38,803 nt of DNA, taken from NCBI GenBank assembly GCA_934101185.1, contig CAKOQD010000010.1, forward strand, positions 1 through 38,803, in the 5' to 3' direction. A program made the position numbers and the translations under genes. Positions 24,067 through 32,179 of this stretch are shown here, piece by piece (position 1 is the first letter of the stretch; every line of letters starts with the position of its first letter). The notes under the pieces are model-generated. The model had not been told where the DNA came from, searched no databases, and was given only the letters and a program-made list of their open reading frames with translations. The stretch comes from an uncultured Bacilli bacterium. GTDB lineage: Bacteria > Bacillota_I > Bacilli_A > RF39 > UBA660.

Positions 24067-25224
24067 TTAATTACCCATTAATATATCTTTTAATACTTTT
24101 AGATAGAGTTTAAATATATTTAGTTTATTTATATCTTCTTTGGCTACTAAATCTATTTTACTTACTATTTTATTATTCTCTTTTATTTGGAACTCTCCAA
24201 GCACTGTATCTTTTTTTATTGGATAAACAACATCATAAGTTTTTACATCATATGTATATTCTTTTTCTTTATCTTGTTTTTTATTAATTATAACTGCATC
24301 ATCTTTTAAGACTAAGTCTATTTTATCTTTTGTTGCTTTTTCTAGAGTTAGTTGTCCTACTACATCATTCTTTTTCTTTATTATTTTAGTTTCATATTGA
24401 TTAAATCCATAGTCTAATAAATCCATAGTCTCTTGATTTCTTATTTTAGAATTAGGAAATCCTAGAGTAACCGCAATTAATCTAAGTCCATTTCTTTTAG
24501 TAGTCACTGTCATACACGATCCTGCTTTATCTGTCATACCTGTCTTTAACCCATCTGTTCCTTCATAAAACCTAACCAGTTTATTAGTATTAGTGATCCA
24601 TGTTTTATTATCAGTATTTTCTCTAATATAACTCTCATAGTTCTTAGAGTAATCAAATACTTTTTCATGTTTTATTAATTCTTTTGCTATTATTGCCATA
24701 TCATAAGCACTTGAATATGCCCCATCTTCATCTAATCCTGTACTATTCTTAAAGTATGTATTTTGAAGTCCTAACTCCTTTGCTTTTTTATTCATTTGAC
24801 TTACGAATGCTTCTTCAGTACCTGATACTCGCTCTGCCATTAAAACCATTGCATCGTTAGCAGAAGCCATTATTATACCCTTTAATAAGTCATCTACCGA
24901 TATTTTCTCACCTGTATCAAGCCATATTTGAGAACCCCCCATATTCTTTGCATTTTCTGATGTAGTTAGTATTTCATCAGTTTTTAATGCATTCTTTTCC
25001 ATTGCTTCGAATATTAAAATTAAACCCATCATTTTAGTAAGAGATGCTACTTCATGAGGTTTATTTGCATTTTTATTATATAGTACTTGTCCAGTTGATG
25101 CTTCGATTATAACTGATGAAAAAGCATCTGGTGTTAGATCAACATCTTTAGAGTTTGTCTCAAGAGCATAGATATTTATTGGTAATAGACTAACTATTAA
25201 TAACAAAATTATTATTTTTTTAAT
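24067..25224 (-). CDS. D-alanyl-D-alanine carboxypeptidase (PBP5 family), apparent ATT start
   Basis: Wall-trimming serine peptidase, 385 residues with the start chosen here. Motifs are S61-LT-K64 in ASLTKMM, S121-A-N123 and K227-T-G229. A C-terminal PBP5-associated beta domain and a final amphipathic anchor (KLNIFKLYLKVLKDIL) follow, so it is a complete DacA/DacF-type enzyme. An in-frame TGA lies at 25234-25236. Between it and the hydrophobic signal core only ATT, ATA and TTG codons could initiate. GAGGTG is 5 bp from the ATT at 25222-25224, and only that choice gives the signal peptide its Lys-Lys n-region. The TTG at 25206 is 23 bp from the ribosome site. Confidence 0.9.
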   Translation of the reverse strand: MKKIIILLLIVSLLPINIYALETNSKDVDLTPDAFSSVIIEASTGQVLYNKNANKPHEVASLTKMMGLILIFEAMEKNALKTDEILTTSENAKNMGGSQIWLDTGEKISVDDLLKGIIMASANDAMVLMAERVSGTEEAFVSQMNKKAKELGLQNTYFKNSTGLDEDGAYSSAYDMAIIAKELIKHEKVFDYSKNYESYIRENTDNKTWITNTNKLVRFYEGTDGLKTGMTDKAGSCMTVTTKRNGLRLIAVTLGFPNSKIRNQETMDLLDYGFNQYETKIIKKKNDVVGQLTLEKATKDKIDLVLKDDAVIINKKQDKEKEYTYDVKTYDVVYPIKKDTVLGEFQIKENNKIVSKIDLVAKEDINKLNIFKLYLKVLKDILMGN

Positions 25225-25324
25225 AATACCACCTCAGTTAAAAATATGACAAATAGATTTTTTTAGACTTATTTTTACTTTATTTTAATATACTTTAGTG
25301 GTAATATATACTTAAGGAGGAGTC

Positions 25325-26203
25325 ATGAAAGTTGTTAAAAATGTATTGATTATAATTTTTATATTTACTTGTCTTTTTATAGCACTTAAATTAAATGGTA
25401 TTAGTTTTTTTAATAAGAATAATGATACAATTGATGAGAATATAGAAATTGAAAATACTAAGTATAAAGATTATAAAAAATGTAAAGATTATGATTTAAA
25501 AAATATAGATAGGTACCTTCTATATAAGGAAAAGAATGAAAAGATTGATTATTGTGATATTGTAACATATGTAAATATTGGACTTGATAATAAGTATTAT
25601 ACTAATACACAAAAGACTGATATGTCTTACGATAATCTTATTCTAATGAATAAGTATTTGTATTTAGATAAGAATTATATACCTGATGATTTAGAAGAAA
25701 TATCTAGTAAATACTTTATATATGGTAATAGTAAAGTTAGAATGATGAGAAAAGAAGCTAAAGAAGCGTTTGAAAAATTATCTAGTGATTCTATTAAAAA
25801 TGGTACCCCAGTATATGGACAATCTGGTTTTAGAGAATACTCTAGACAAAAAGAGCTTTATGATTATGCTGTTTCCACTAGCGGTGTTAAAGGTGCAGAT
25901 AAAGATACTGCAAGACCAGGATTCTCAGAACATCAAACTGGACTTGTTATAGATGTTTCCTCTACTAAAGATGGAAATATGCTTACTTTTGATAAGACTG
26001 AATCTTTTAAATGGATGAATGATAATGCCTATAAATATGGTTTTATACTTAGATATCCTAGTGATAAGGTTGATATTACTGGTTATACTTATGAATCATG
26101 GCATTATAGATATATTGGTGTTAAGGCTGCGACTGATATGCATGATAATCATAGTGATTTGTCTTATGATGAATACTATTATAGATATATAAAAAAATAT
26201 TGA
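25325..26203 (+). CDS. VanY-type D,D-carboxypeptidase (peptidase M15B)
   Basis: Zinc D-Ala-D-Ala peptidase acting on wall precursors. 292 residues with one N-terminal membrane anchor (about 5-25). The zinc site is complete: His203 and Asp210 in SEHQTGLVIDV, His260 in WHYRY, and Glu257 as the catalytic base just before. The start ATG follows AAGGAGG. It is divergent from the serine D,D-carboxypeptidase gene, separated by about 100 bp, which suggests a wall-trimming gene pair. No van resistance genes are near, so housekeeping or sporulation use is more likely than vancomycin resistance. Confidence 0.92.
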   Translation: MKVVKNVLIIIFIFTCLFIALKLNGISFFNKNNDTIDENIEIENTKYKDYKKCKDYDLKNIDRYLLYKEKNEKIDYCDIVTYVNIGLDNKYYTNTQKTDMSYDNLILMNKYLYLDKNYIPDDLEEISSKYFIYGNSKVRMMRKEAKEAFEKLSSDSIKNGTPVYGQSGFREYSRQKELYDYAVSTSGVKGADKDTARPGFSEHQTGLVIDVSSTKDGNMLTFDKTESFKWMNDNAYKYGFILRYPSDKVDITGYTYESWHYRYIGVKAATDMHDNHSDLSYDEYYYRYIKKY

Positions 26204-26221
26204 TTTTAAATCAATATTTTT
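26193..26221. terminator. Bidirectional terminator between the VanY-like gene and tRNA-Lys
   Basis: Perfect 12-bp stem (AAAAATATTGAT / ATCAATATTTTT) with T-runs on both strands. The TGA stop of the plus-strand gene is in the 5' arm, and the tRNA 3' end is 11 bp away on the other strand. Confidence 0.8.
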
Positions 26222-26231
26222 ATTTACATAA

Positions 26232-26307
26232 TGGTGATCCCTCAGGGGTTCGAACCCTGGACCCACAGATTAAGAGTCTGTTGCTCTACCAGCTGAGCTA
26301 AGGAACC
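26232..26307 (-). tRNA. tRNA-Lys, anticodon CTT
   Basis: A 76-base cloverleaf with encoded CCA (26232-26234). The acceptor is GGTTCCT with AGGGATC (two G-U pairs) and A73. The D arm is TAGCTCAGCTGGTAGAGCA, the anticodon loop is CTCTTAA (anticodon CTT) and the T arm is GGTTCGAACCC. It is a single tRNA gene. Confidence 0.95.
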
Positions 26308-26311
26308 AATT

Positions 26312-26335
26312 AATATGTTATAATCATAACATATT
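26312..26335. repeat. Perfect inverted repeat upstream of tRNA-Lys
   Basis: AATATGTTAT, 4 bases, ATAACATATT, ending 5 bp before the tRNA 5' end, with a T-run on the plus strand. A weak promoter for the tRNA (TTTCAA, 17 bp, TATGAT on the minus strand) overlaps it. It could be a processing hairpin or a regulator site. Confidence 0.5.
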
Positions 26336-26360
26336 TTTTAAATTTTTGAAAGTACTTTTT

Positions 26361-26966
26361 TTATTTTTTTCTAGTTTTTATCTTTTTATTAGTACAATCA
26401 ATTATTATTTCATTTTTTAAAGTAGAAAGCCTATATTTTTTTATTACCTTATCCGCGATAACTATTTTATCATTTTCTAAATCATATAAAAACCCTTTTT
26501 TACTTATTATTTTAATCGATAATAATTTATATAATGTTTCCATATCATTACCCTTTAAATCCAAATCAAAATATTTTGATATATTAGAACATATTTCACT
26601 TATTTTATTATCTAATATAAGATTCTTTCCATCTTCATCAAACATATATATATCAAGACCATTTTTCATTACAAAAGTACCATTTATAAAATGTCCATCG
26701 TCATATAATGGAGATATTACTTTTTTATTATTTTTAAAAAAGCCAACTTTATTATTCTTCTTTACTTTTTCATAGATTATTAATTCATTTTCATCACTAA
26801 AATCATTAAAACAATCATTCTCTAATGCATTTTCAATTTTATCATACTTTAATACTTTCTTAATATTTTCTTCAATTATATTTGGTTCAAATACTAAATA
26901 GTTTTCTAAATCTTTTTTAGATAGTTTTTTTCCCTTTAATACATAAGTATTAGTTTTTTTAATCAT
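26361..26966 (-). CDS. Unknown protein
   Basis: About 201 residues, very Lys/Asn/Ile-rich, without signal peptide or membrane segments. It opens MIKKTNTYVLKGKKLSKKDL. The middle contains beta-like repeats (VGFFKNNKKVISPLYDDG, DIYMFDEDGKNLI, GFLYDLENDKIVIADK), which could be WG-repeat-like or beta-propeller-like strands. That is only a resemblance. The start is the ATG behind GGTGATTGAAA. It is the last gene before tRNA-Lys on this strand. Confidence 0.6.
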   Translation of the reverse strand: MIKKTNTYVLKGKKLSKKDLENYLVFEPNIIEENIKKVLKYDKIENALENDCFNDFSDENELIIYEKVKKNNKVGFFKNNKKVISPLYDDGHFINGTFVMKNGLDIYMFDEDGKNLILDNKISEICSNISKYFDLDLKGNDMETLYKLLSIKIISKKGFLYDLENDKIVIADKVIKKYRLSTLKNEIIIDCTNKKIKTRKK

Positions 26967-27018
26967 TTTCAATCACCAGTTATATATTATATATGTTTTT
27001 ATATGTAAAGTAAATATA

Positions 27019-27444
27019 TTAATTAGGAATATTTGCACAACTTGTTATATTATCATACTTTAAATCATTAGATTGTTCTTTCACTTGACTCTCAGTACCT
27101 ATTATACCATTATTCTTTGAGTCTCTTATACATACTCCGATATTCCCATTATCATATATTACTTTTGCTTCCACTATATCATTATCCCAAGCACTAGTTT
27201 TTAATTTTTTTTCTAATAAATTAGAATCTACTCCTAAAAAGTCATATGTTTTATTTGTTATTTCATCATTTATTTCTAGGTCTCCTAGAACTGTATTTAT
27301 CATGTTTTGCGCAGTTACTCTAGTTGCATCTTGTTTTGATTTCTTCACATAATTACCTACCATTGCACTAGAAATAGATGCAAGTATTCCTAGTATCACT
27401 ATTATTGCTAATAACTCCACTAGTGTAAAACCTTTTTTATTCAT
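27019..27444 (-). CDS. Type IV pilin-like (pseudopilin) protein
   Basis: 141 residues starting with a canonical prepilin leader and N-methylation segment, KKGFTLVELLAIIVILGILA. Cleavage is expected after Gly5 by a prepilin peptidase, and the hydrophobic helix forms the pilus core. The globular part has two Cys (CIRDS and SCANIPN) that may form a disulfide, as in GspG/ComGC-like minor pilins. No other pilus, ATPase or peptidase genes are in the window, so it is an orphan here. The start is the ATG after AAGGAGG; the longer frame upstream is not coding. Confidence 0.85.
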   Translation of the reverse strand: MNKKGFTLVELLAIIVILGILASISSAMVGNYVKKSKQDATRVTAQNMINTVLGDLEINDEITNKTYDFLGVDSNLLEKKLKTSAWDNDIVEAKVIYDNGNIGVCIRDSKNNGIIGTESQVKEQSNDLKYDNITSCANIPN

Positions 27445-27475
27445 AATATTATCCTCCTTAGTATAAGGATACAAT

Positions 27476-27501
27476 AAAAAAAGACTGTTTTCAAGTCTTT
27501 T
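27476..27501 (-). terminator. Terminator between the XRE regulator and the pseudopilin
   Basis: Perfect 8-bp stem (AAAAGACT / AGTCTTTT) followed by seven T on the minus strand. Its loop holds TTGAAA, which has TATCCT 17 bp downstream, so it may double as a weak promoter for the pilin gene. Confidence 0.7.
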
Positions 27502-27514
27502 ATTATTATTTAAA

Positions 27515-27868
27515 TCAATATAATTTCTTTTCAATTCTTTCTATTACTCTTGAAGGATTATCCAAAAAATCTTTATATAACTTATCATGTTTTTTAATCT
27601 CTCTTAAAATTTGAATTTCTTCTTTTGCCATATACATACTATACTTATCATCTTGTTCTGCAACTACATAAGTATCATTACCAATTAGATAACTTAATTC
27701 TACATCAAATATTTTAGTTAGTTCAATTAAATTTTTAGTACTCGGTGTTTTCATACCTTTTTCCCATTGACAAATACTAACTTTCGAAACATCGATTAGT
27801 TGTCCTAATTCTTCTTGAGTCATATTCTTTGCTTTTCTACATATTTTTATTCTGTCTCCAAGAATCAT
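27515..27868 (-). CDS. XRE-family transcriptional regulator
   Basis: 117 residues. The helix-turn-helix (MTQEELGQLIDVSKVSICQW) lies at about 17-36 of a 65-residue Xre domain. The C-terminal half is helical and charged, without membrane segment or peptidase motif. A perfect palindrome overlaps its own -10 region, which suggests autorepression. It sits between a pseudopilin gene (downstream) and ssb (upstream). Confidence 0.88.
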   Translation of the reverse strand: MILGDRIKICRKAKNMTQEELGQLIDVSKVSICQWEKGMKTPSTKNLIELTKIFDVELSYLIGNDTYVVAEQDDKYSMYMAKEEIQILREIKKHDKLYKDFLDNPSRVIERIEKKLY

Positions 27869-27887
27869 ATTTTCACCTCATGCTTAC

Positions 27888-27911
27888 ATTATAAGGAAAT
27901 ATACCTTATAA
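27888..27911. promoter_or_regulatory. Palindromic operator overlapping the -10 of the XRE regulator gene
   Basis: TTATAAGG, 7 bases, CCTTATAA (27889-27911), a perfect 8-bp inverted repeat. TATAAT on the minus strand (27888-27893) is embedded in it, 20 bp before the regulator's start codon. The half-site TATAAGG recurs at 27462-27468 upstream of the pseudopilin gene. Confidence 0.6.
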
Positions 27912-27965
27912 AATGTCGATATTAACCGAAAGTTAATTTGTTTTTTTATGACAAAAGAAGACAAT

Positions 27966-28301
27966 TTATGCGTTGTCTTCTTTTGGTTTACTAGACAAGA
28001 AACTGACTTTTTCTGCGATTACTTCTTTTTTGTATACTTTTGAATCATTTTTTTCATATACTGATGTTTGAATTCTTCCTCTTACTCCGAGTATATCACC
28101 TTTTGTACAATATTCTTTAGTATTTTCCGCTACTCCTTGCCAAAGAACACAATCAATAAAGTCAGTTTCGTACTCACCATGAATGTTTTTGAAGTTTCTT
28201 GGTACTGCGAGTGTTATTATACTTCTTTTGGTGCCATTTTCATTTTCCAAAACCTCTGGTGTTTTCACTAGTCTACCTACTAAAATTACTTGATTTAACA
28301 T
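27966..28301 (-). CDS. ssb: Single-stranded DNA-binding protein, short form
   Basis: OB-fold protein that coats single-stranded DNA. 111 residues: MLNQVILVGRLVKTPEV, then FIDCVLWQGVAENTKEYCTKGD and VRGRIQTSVYEKND, the standard SSB pattern. The C-terminus is only KPKEDNA, so the acidic tip (consensus DDDIPF) that recruits partner proteins is missing. This is like SsbB-type paralogues rather than the replicative SsbA. The start follows an optimal GGGAGGTGATTTT. Confidence 0.92.
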   Translation of the reverse strand: MLNQVILVGRLVKTPEVLENENGTKRSIITLAVPRNFKNIHGEYETDFIDCVLWQGVAENTKEYCTKGDILGVRGRIQTSVYEKNDSKVYKKEVIAEKVSFLSSKPKEDNA

Positions 28302-28323
28302 AAAATCACCTCCCTTCACATTC

Positions 28324-28352
28324 ACTATAAAACAATAAAAAATACTTGTAAA
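28324..28352 (-). promoter_or_regulatory. Promoter of ssb, overlapping a hairpin
   Basis: On the minus strand TTTACA (28347-28352), 17 bp, TATAGT (28324-28329). The -35 is in the 3' arm of the hairpin at 28341-28371 and the T-run is in the spacer. The start codon is about 16 bases from the predicted transcription start. Confidence 0.6.
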
Positions 28353-28371
28353 ATGACCATTTACAAGTATT
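28337..28371 (-). terminator. Terminator-like hairpin upstream of ssb
   Basis: Perfect 12-bp stem (28341-28352 with 28360-28371), 7-base loop, then six T on the minus strand. No minus-strand gene ends just before it, so it could block antisense read-through or act as a protein site. Confidence 0.6.
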
Positions 28372-28473
28372 GATAATAAAAAATGCTTCAATTTTTAAAA
28401 TTGTCTTAAGTGAATTTTTAATTTTAATATTTATATTGTTTTTAAACTCTTAATATTCAATAAATTTGTTCGT

Positions 28474-28499
28474 TTTACAAACATTTACAAATGTTTACA
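28474..28499. repeat. Three TTTACA repeats at exact 10-bp spacing, with an overlapping palindrome
   Basis: TTTACA begins at 28474, 28484 and 28494, putting all copies on one face of the helix. AAACATTT AC AAATGTTT (28479-28496) is a perfect palindrome across the second and third copies. It lies in the divergent region between ssb and cse60 and looks like a cooperative protein-binding site. The rest of 28372-28554 is AT-rich; no convincing sigma-E or sigma-A promoter for cse60 was found. Confidence 0.5.
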
Positions 28500-28554
28500 C
28501 TTTATTCTACATATTTCTATTTTTTGTTTTGTTATATTATATTAGGTGATTAAT

Positions 28555-28734
28555 ATGCGTGTTAAACTATTTGATTTAGAAAGCGAAAAAGATTTAGAAG
28601 AAGAAATGAATAATTTCTTAGATGATGATATTGAAGTAATAGATATTAAATATCAAGTAGCAGTACAAATATGTGGCGAGGAACAAATATATTGCTTTTC
28701 TTCAATGATTATATATACAAAAAAAGAAGACTAA
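28555..28734 (+). CDS. Cse60-like sporulation protein
   Basis: 59 residues: MRVKLFDLESEKDLEEEMNN, then DDIEVIDIKYQVAVQ and EEQIYCFSSMIIYTKKED. Length and pattern (KVKxFD...KDLE, VxDIxYxVA, EQIYCFSAMIxY) match the small Cse60 family, described in Bacillus as a sigma-E-controlled mother-cell protein of unknown biochemical role. The ATG follows AGGTGATTAAT; an in-frame GTG at 28546 is less likely. Together with the germination operon it supports a spore-forming host. Confidence 0.8.
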   Translation: MRVKLFDLESEKDLEEEMNNFLDDDIEVIDIKYQVAVQICGEEQIYCFSSMIIYTKKED

Positions 28735-28742
28735 ATTAGTCT
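28718..28742 (-). terminator. Terminator between convergent cse60 and TM2 genes, holding both stops
   Basis: Seven-bp stem AGACTAA / TTAGTCT (28728-28742) then TCTTTTTTT on the minus strand. The TAA stops of both genes are inside the hairpin. There is no T-run on the plus strand. Confidence 0.7.
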
Positions 28743-28972
28743 CCTAATGGATTACCATTTGCATCTTTATCTATTGTACCAACAAGTATAAGAATTCCTT
28801 CGATCAAACCCCAAGTACTCGATACAAAGTATAAGAAACCAAATGATAAACAAGTAATTAAAAGTTGAGCAATTGCTTTACCTTTATATCCTAAATAAAA
28901 GTTATGTGCTCCAAATCCTCCGAGTAAGATTCCAAGTAAGCCTGCGCCAATTCTTGATTTTTTTTCTTCCAT
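28736..28972 (-). CDS. TM2-domain membrane protein
   Basis: 78 residues with two transmembrane helices joined by a short turn. The TM2 signature is clear: GLLGILLGGFGAHNFYLGYK, then the second helix ending LIEGILILVG. The C-terminal DKDANGNPLGD is typical too. The family's function in bacteria is unknown. It starts 8 bp after the thioredoxin-like gene and is probably co-transcribed with it. Confidence 0.9.
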   Translation of the reverse strand: MEEKKSRIGAGLLGILLGGFGAHNFYLGYKGKAIAQLLITCLSFGFLYFVSSTWGLIEGILILVGTIDKDANGNPLGD

Positions 28973-28980
28973 AAATCCTC

Positions 28981-29565
28981 TTATTTATTACAGTCAGTAC
29001 AAATAGAACCTTTATTTACTAATTCCATTAAAGTACCAAGTTTAACTTGTAATCTTTCTTTTTGTTCTCTATTCCAATATTGATCAGGTGTAATATCTTC
29101 TTTTATATCAGATGTTTCACTATCATGATCAATTACCTTTCCATTAACTACAAAAGCAACATATGGAACATAAACTCTTTCTTTACCTTCATCTGTATAA
29201 GCAAGTTTACCTCTTAATAACTCTACTATTTCTTGATACTCTTTAGTATTTTTTTCTCTATCATTTTTAATATTTAAATAATAGATCTTTTCCATTCCTT
29301 TTTCCTTAGCAGTTTCATTCAGCATCTTAACATATGCTTTACACCAAGGACATTCAGGAAATCCCATATATACAACACCTGTACCATTTTTTAAGATATC
29401 TACCACTTCTTTAGCATTTCTATAAACAAATGGATTATCTTCTCCAACTGAATATTCTCTGTCAAACTTCTTTGCATCATTTCCATTAAATATAAAGAAA
29501 CCTGCTACCAACGCAATTACTACTAAAACTACTACTGGTATAATAATTTTTAAACTTTTTTTCAT
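28981..29565 (-). CDS. Membrane-anchored thioredoxin-fold protein
   Basis: 194 residues. One N-terminal transmembrane anchor (about 5-26) is followed by a thioredoxin-like domain with active site CPWC (Cys72-Cys75) in VVYMGFPECPWCKAYVKML and the cis-Pro region VYVPYVAFV. A second CxxC pair closes the protein (SICTDCNK). It should act outside the membrane as a disulfide reductase or oxidase. Similar proteins accompany bacteriocin or competence systems, but none is visible here. The start is the ATG after GGAGGATTGAAA. Confidence 0.88.
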   Translation of the reverse strand: MKKSLKIIIPVVVLVVIALVAGFFIFNGNDAKKFDREYSVGEDNPFVYRNAKEVVDILKNGTGVVYMGFPECPWCKAYVKMLNETAKEKGMEKIYYLNIKNDREKNTKEYQEIVELLRGKLAYTDEGKERVYVPYVAFVVNGKVIDHDSETSDIKEDITPDQYWNREQKERLQVKLGTLMELVNKGSICTDCNK

Positions 29566-29657
29566 TTTCAATCCTCCTTAATATATGTATATTTTATCAT
29601 ATTAAACTTATAAAAATCAATATATTTGTAAATAATATAGTTAGATTGGGTGATTAT

Positions 29658-31043
29658 ATGAATTATAATAATATTAAAAATAAAATAAAAAATAAATATA
29701 ACAATTCTTTTGATGTTAAGTTTAATGATTTTAATAATATTCATTTAATATATATTGATTCTTTATGTAATTCTAATATAATTAATGAAACTATATTAAA
29801 AAATGTTGTAATAGATAAAGATTTCAGATCTATTAAAGATGTTATTACTAATTCTAATACTATTGATATTAAAAACATTGATGATGTTTATAACTATTTA
29901 GAAAATGGTTTTTGTATAGTTTGTTATAGTAATGATATAGTAGCAGTAGACACTAAAAAGAATCTTTCTAGATCTATTAGTGAACCAACAATTGAACAGA
30001 CAATAAATGGTCCAAAGGATTCTTTAAACGAAGATTATATGACTAATATTGGACTTATTAGAAAAAGAATTAAAGATGAATCACTTACTATGATTGAAAA
30101 AAAAGTTGGTAAAAAATCTAAAACTAAAGTAAACATCATGTACTTAGATGATATAGTAGAAAACTCTTTAGTGGATGAAATAATTAAAAAAATAGATAAC
30201 CTAGATCTAGATTATGTACTTGACTCTTCTTTTATATCTCAATCTATTATATCCAGTAACAATGTCTTTCCACTCGCTGAAACATCCGAAAGACCAGACT
30301 TAATATGTATGTCTCTTCTCGAAGGAAAAGTGTGTTTAATTGTAGAAAATTCCCCATTTGCTATTATAATACCAACTTTCTTTGTAGATTTATTCCATTC
30401 TCCAGAAGACTATTATCAGTCTCCAAAAAACGTTACATTTACAAAGCTTATAAGATTACTTGCTTTTTATATTGCAATAATCTTACCTGCTTTTTATATT
30501 GCTATTACTACTTTCAACCACGAAACCATACCGATAACTTTAATAATTAATTTTGCTGCCCAAAGAAACGGTGTTCCCTTCCCTACATTTATTGAAGCTC
30601 TTGGTATGATAATCATTTTTGAAATATTAAGAGAAAGTGATTTAAGAATGCCATCAGTATCTGGTAATGCTATAAGTATACTTGGTGCAATTGTTTTAGG
30701 AGACGCTGCCGTAAGCGCAGGAATTGTCTCTCCAATTATGGTTATTATTATTGCAATTTCTTCGATATGTAGTTTAATGTTTTCTAACGTTGCAATGGTT
30801 AATGCCATAAGATTATGGAAAATAATATTCTTAATATTTGCATCTTTCTTAGGAATAGTAGGCTTAGTTTTTGCATCTTTCTTATTTATAATCATAATAA
30901 GTAGTTTAAAGTCATTTGGAAAACCATACTTATATCCAGTTGCCCCACTTGGTAAGAGTAAAATTAAAGATTCATTTATCGTACCAAAAGTAAGCGAATT
31001 AAAACAAGATCCTATTCTATCAAAAGATGAGGTGATAAAATGA
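29658..31043 (+). CDS. gerAA: Spore germination receptor A subunit
   Basis: Largest subunit of a GerA-type nutrient receptor in the spore inner membrane. 461 residues: a soluble N-terminal part (about 1-265) and a membrane part with four to five helices. The family hallmark is present: ETIPITL, then NGVPFPTFIEALGMIIIFEI followed by LRESDLRMP, and VSAGIVSPIMVIIIA. The start ATG follows GGGTGATT. Its stop overlaps the C-subunit start (ATGA), so A, C and B form one operon. Confidence 0.95.
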   Translation: MNYNNIKNKIKNKYNNSFDVKFNDFNNIHLIYIDSLCNSNIINETILKNVVIDKDFRSIKDVITNSNTIDIKNIDDVYNYLENGFCIVCYSNDIVAVDTKKNLSRSISEPTIEQTINGPKDSLNEDYMTNIGLIRKRIKDESLTMIEKKVGKKSKTKVNIMYLDDIVENSLVDEIIKKIDNLDLDYVLDSSFISQSIISSNNVFPLAETSERPDLICMSLLEGKVCLIVENSPFAIIIPTFFVDLFHSPEDYYQSPKNVTFTKLIRLLAFYIAIILPAFYIAITTFNHETIPITLIINFAAQRNGVPFPTFIEALGMIIIFEILRESDLRMPSVSGNAISILGAIVLGDAAVSAGIVSPIMVIIIAISSICSLMFSNVAMVNAIRLWKIIFLIFASFLGIVGLVFASFLFIIIISSLKSFGKPYLYPVAPLGKSKIKDSFIVPKVSELKQDPILSKDEVIK

Positions 31044-32179
31044 AAAAAATTATAACCCTAACTATATTATTGATATTTCTATGTACTGGATGTACATACA
31101 GTGAAATAAATGACTTAGCAATAGCTAATTCAGTAGGAATTGACTATGAAGATGGCATATATACAATCACTCTTCAGATAATGGATTTAAATACTGAGAA
31201 CAATAAATCAAGTAACATTGATGAAAACACTTTAATGTATGTAGGCAAAGGAGACTCCATTCCAACCGCAATTAGAAATATATCATTAAAATATCCTAAT
31301 ACGGTTTACTTAGGTCATCTAGAATTAATGGTTATAGGAAAAGGAATGGTAGAATACGATATTGAAAAAACGTTTGATTACTTTATGAGAAGTCCTGAAG
31401 CTAGATCTGAAACATATCTTTTGATAAGCACTAAATATAAAGCAAATGATATTCTTGATACCAATAATGAAAATAAAGAATCGTTTCCAACAAAGGATAT
31501 AATTACAACAATCGAAAATAGTACCAAAAGAAATGGTAGAATAAATGAAATTAGTATGGAAGACTTTATTGCTAATAATTTAAAAAAAGGGATAGATCCC
31601 ATTGTACCAGTCATAAAAGAATCAAAAAATCCTAATAAAGACTTTAAAAATACTAAAATAATAGGAATGAGTGTTTTCAAAAACAATAAACTAATAGATA
31701 TTTTAGACGATAAAGCAATAATTGCTTATAATATAATTAATAACAATTACCAAGACATAATCATAAATACTAAATATAAAGATGATAAAGCATCAATTAT
31801 TTTAATAAATCCAAAAAACAATTTTAAAGTAAAAATAAATGATAATGAATTAAATATCTATATAAATATAAATACTGATGCCTACTTAGTAGATGGAAAT
31901 AATATAGAATTAACAGATGATAAGTCATTAAAAGTTTTAGAAGACTCTCTAAATACTGAATTAAAAAAATATGTAGATAGTCTAATAAACTTTTCAAAGG
32001 TGAGTAAAACTGATATTCTAGGAGTTAAAAACAAAATATACAAATTCTATACAAATAAATATGATTTATATAAAAACTCTAATGTATATGAAAGTGCTAA
32101 TATAAAAGTTAATACAAATGCCAAACTATTTAGATATGGTAATTCAAATACAGGAAATTATGGAGGTCATAATGAATAA
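31040..32179 (+). CDS. gerAC: Spore germination receptor C subunit (lipoprotein)
   Basis: 379 residues. Lipoprotein signal with lipobox LCTGC (Cys18), then YSEINDLAIANSVGIDY, the standard GerAC beginning. Later motifs PNTVYLGHLELMVIGKGM and YFMRSPEARSETYLLIS match domain 1 of GerAC, and the C-terminal half is the elongated domain 3. It anchors to the outer face of the spore inner membrane. Here it lies between A and B, whereas the usual order is A-B-C. Confidence 0.93.
   Translation: MKKIITLTILLIFLCTGCTYSEINDLAIANSVGIDYEDGIYTITLQIMDLNTENNKSSNIDENTLMYVGKGDSIPTAIRNISLKYPNTVYLGHLELMVIGKGMVEYDIEKTFDYFMRSPEARSETYLLISTKYKANDILDTNNENKESFPTKDIITTIENSTKRNGRINEISMEDFIANNLKKGIDPIVPVIKESKNPNKDFKNTKIIGMSVFKNNKLIDILDDKAIIAYNIINNNYQDIIINTKYKDDKASIILINPKNNFKVKINDNELNIYININTDAYLVDGNNIELTDDKSLKVLEDSLNTELKKYVDSLINFSKVSKTDILGVKNKIYKFYTNKYDLYKNSNVYESANIKVNTNAKLFRYGNSNTGNYGGHNE

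Noticed and set aside
25325..26203. Vancomycin resistance determinant
   Set aside because: Only a VanY-type peptidase is present, without vanH, vanA/B, vanX or vanRS; it is more likely a wall-trimming enzyme.
29572..29657. Sigma-G promoter of the ger operon
   Set aside because: CATATTA resembles a sigma-G -10, but no matching -35 lies at the right distance.
30494..30895. 133-codon minus-strand open frame
   Set aside because: Antisense of the conserved membrane part of gerAA.
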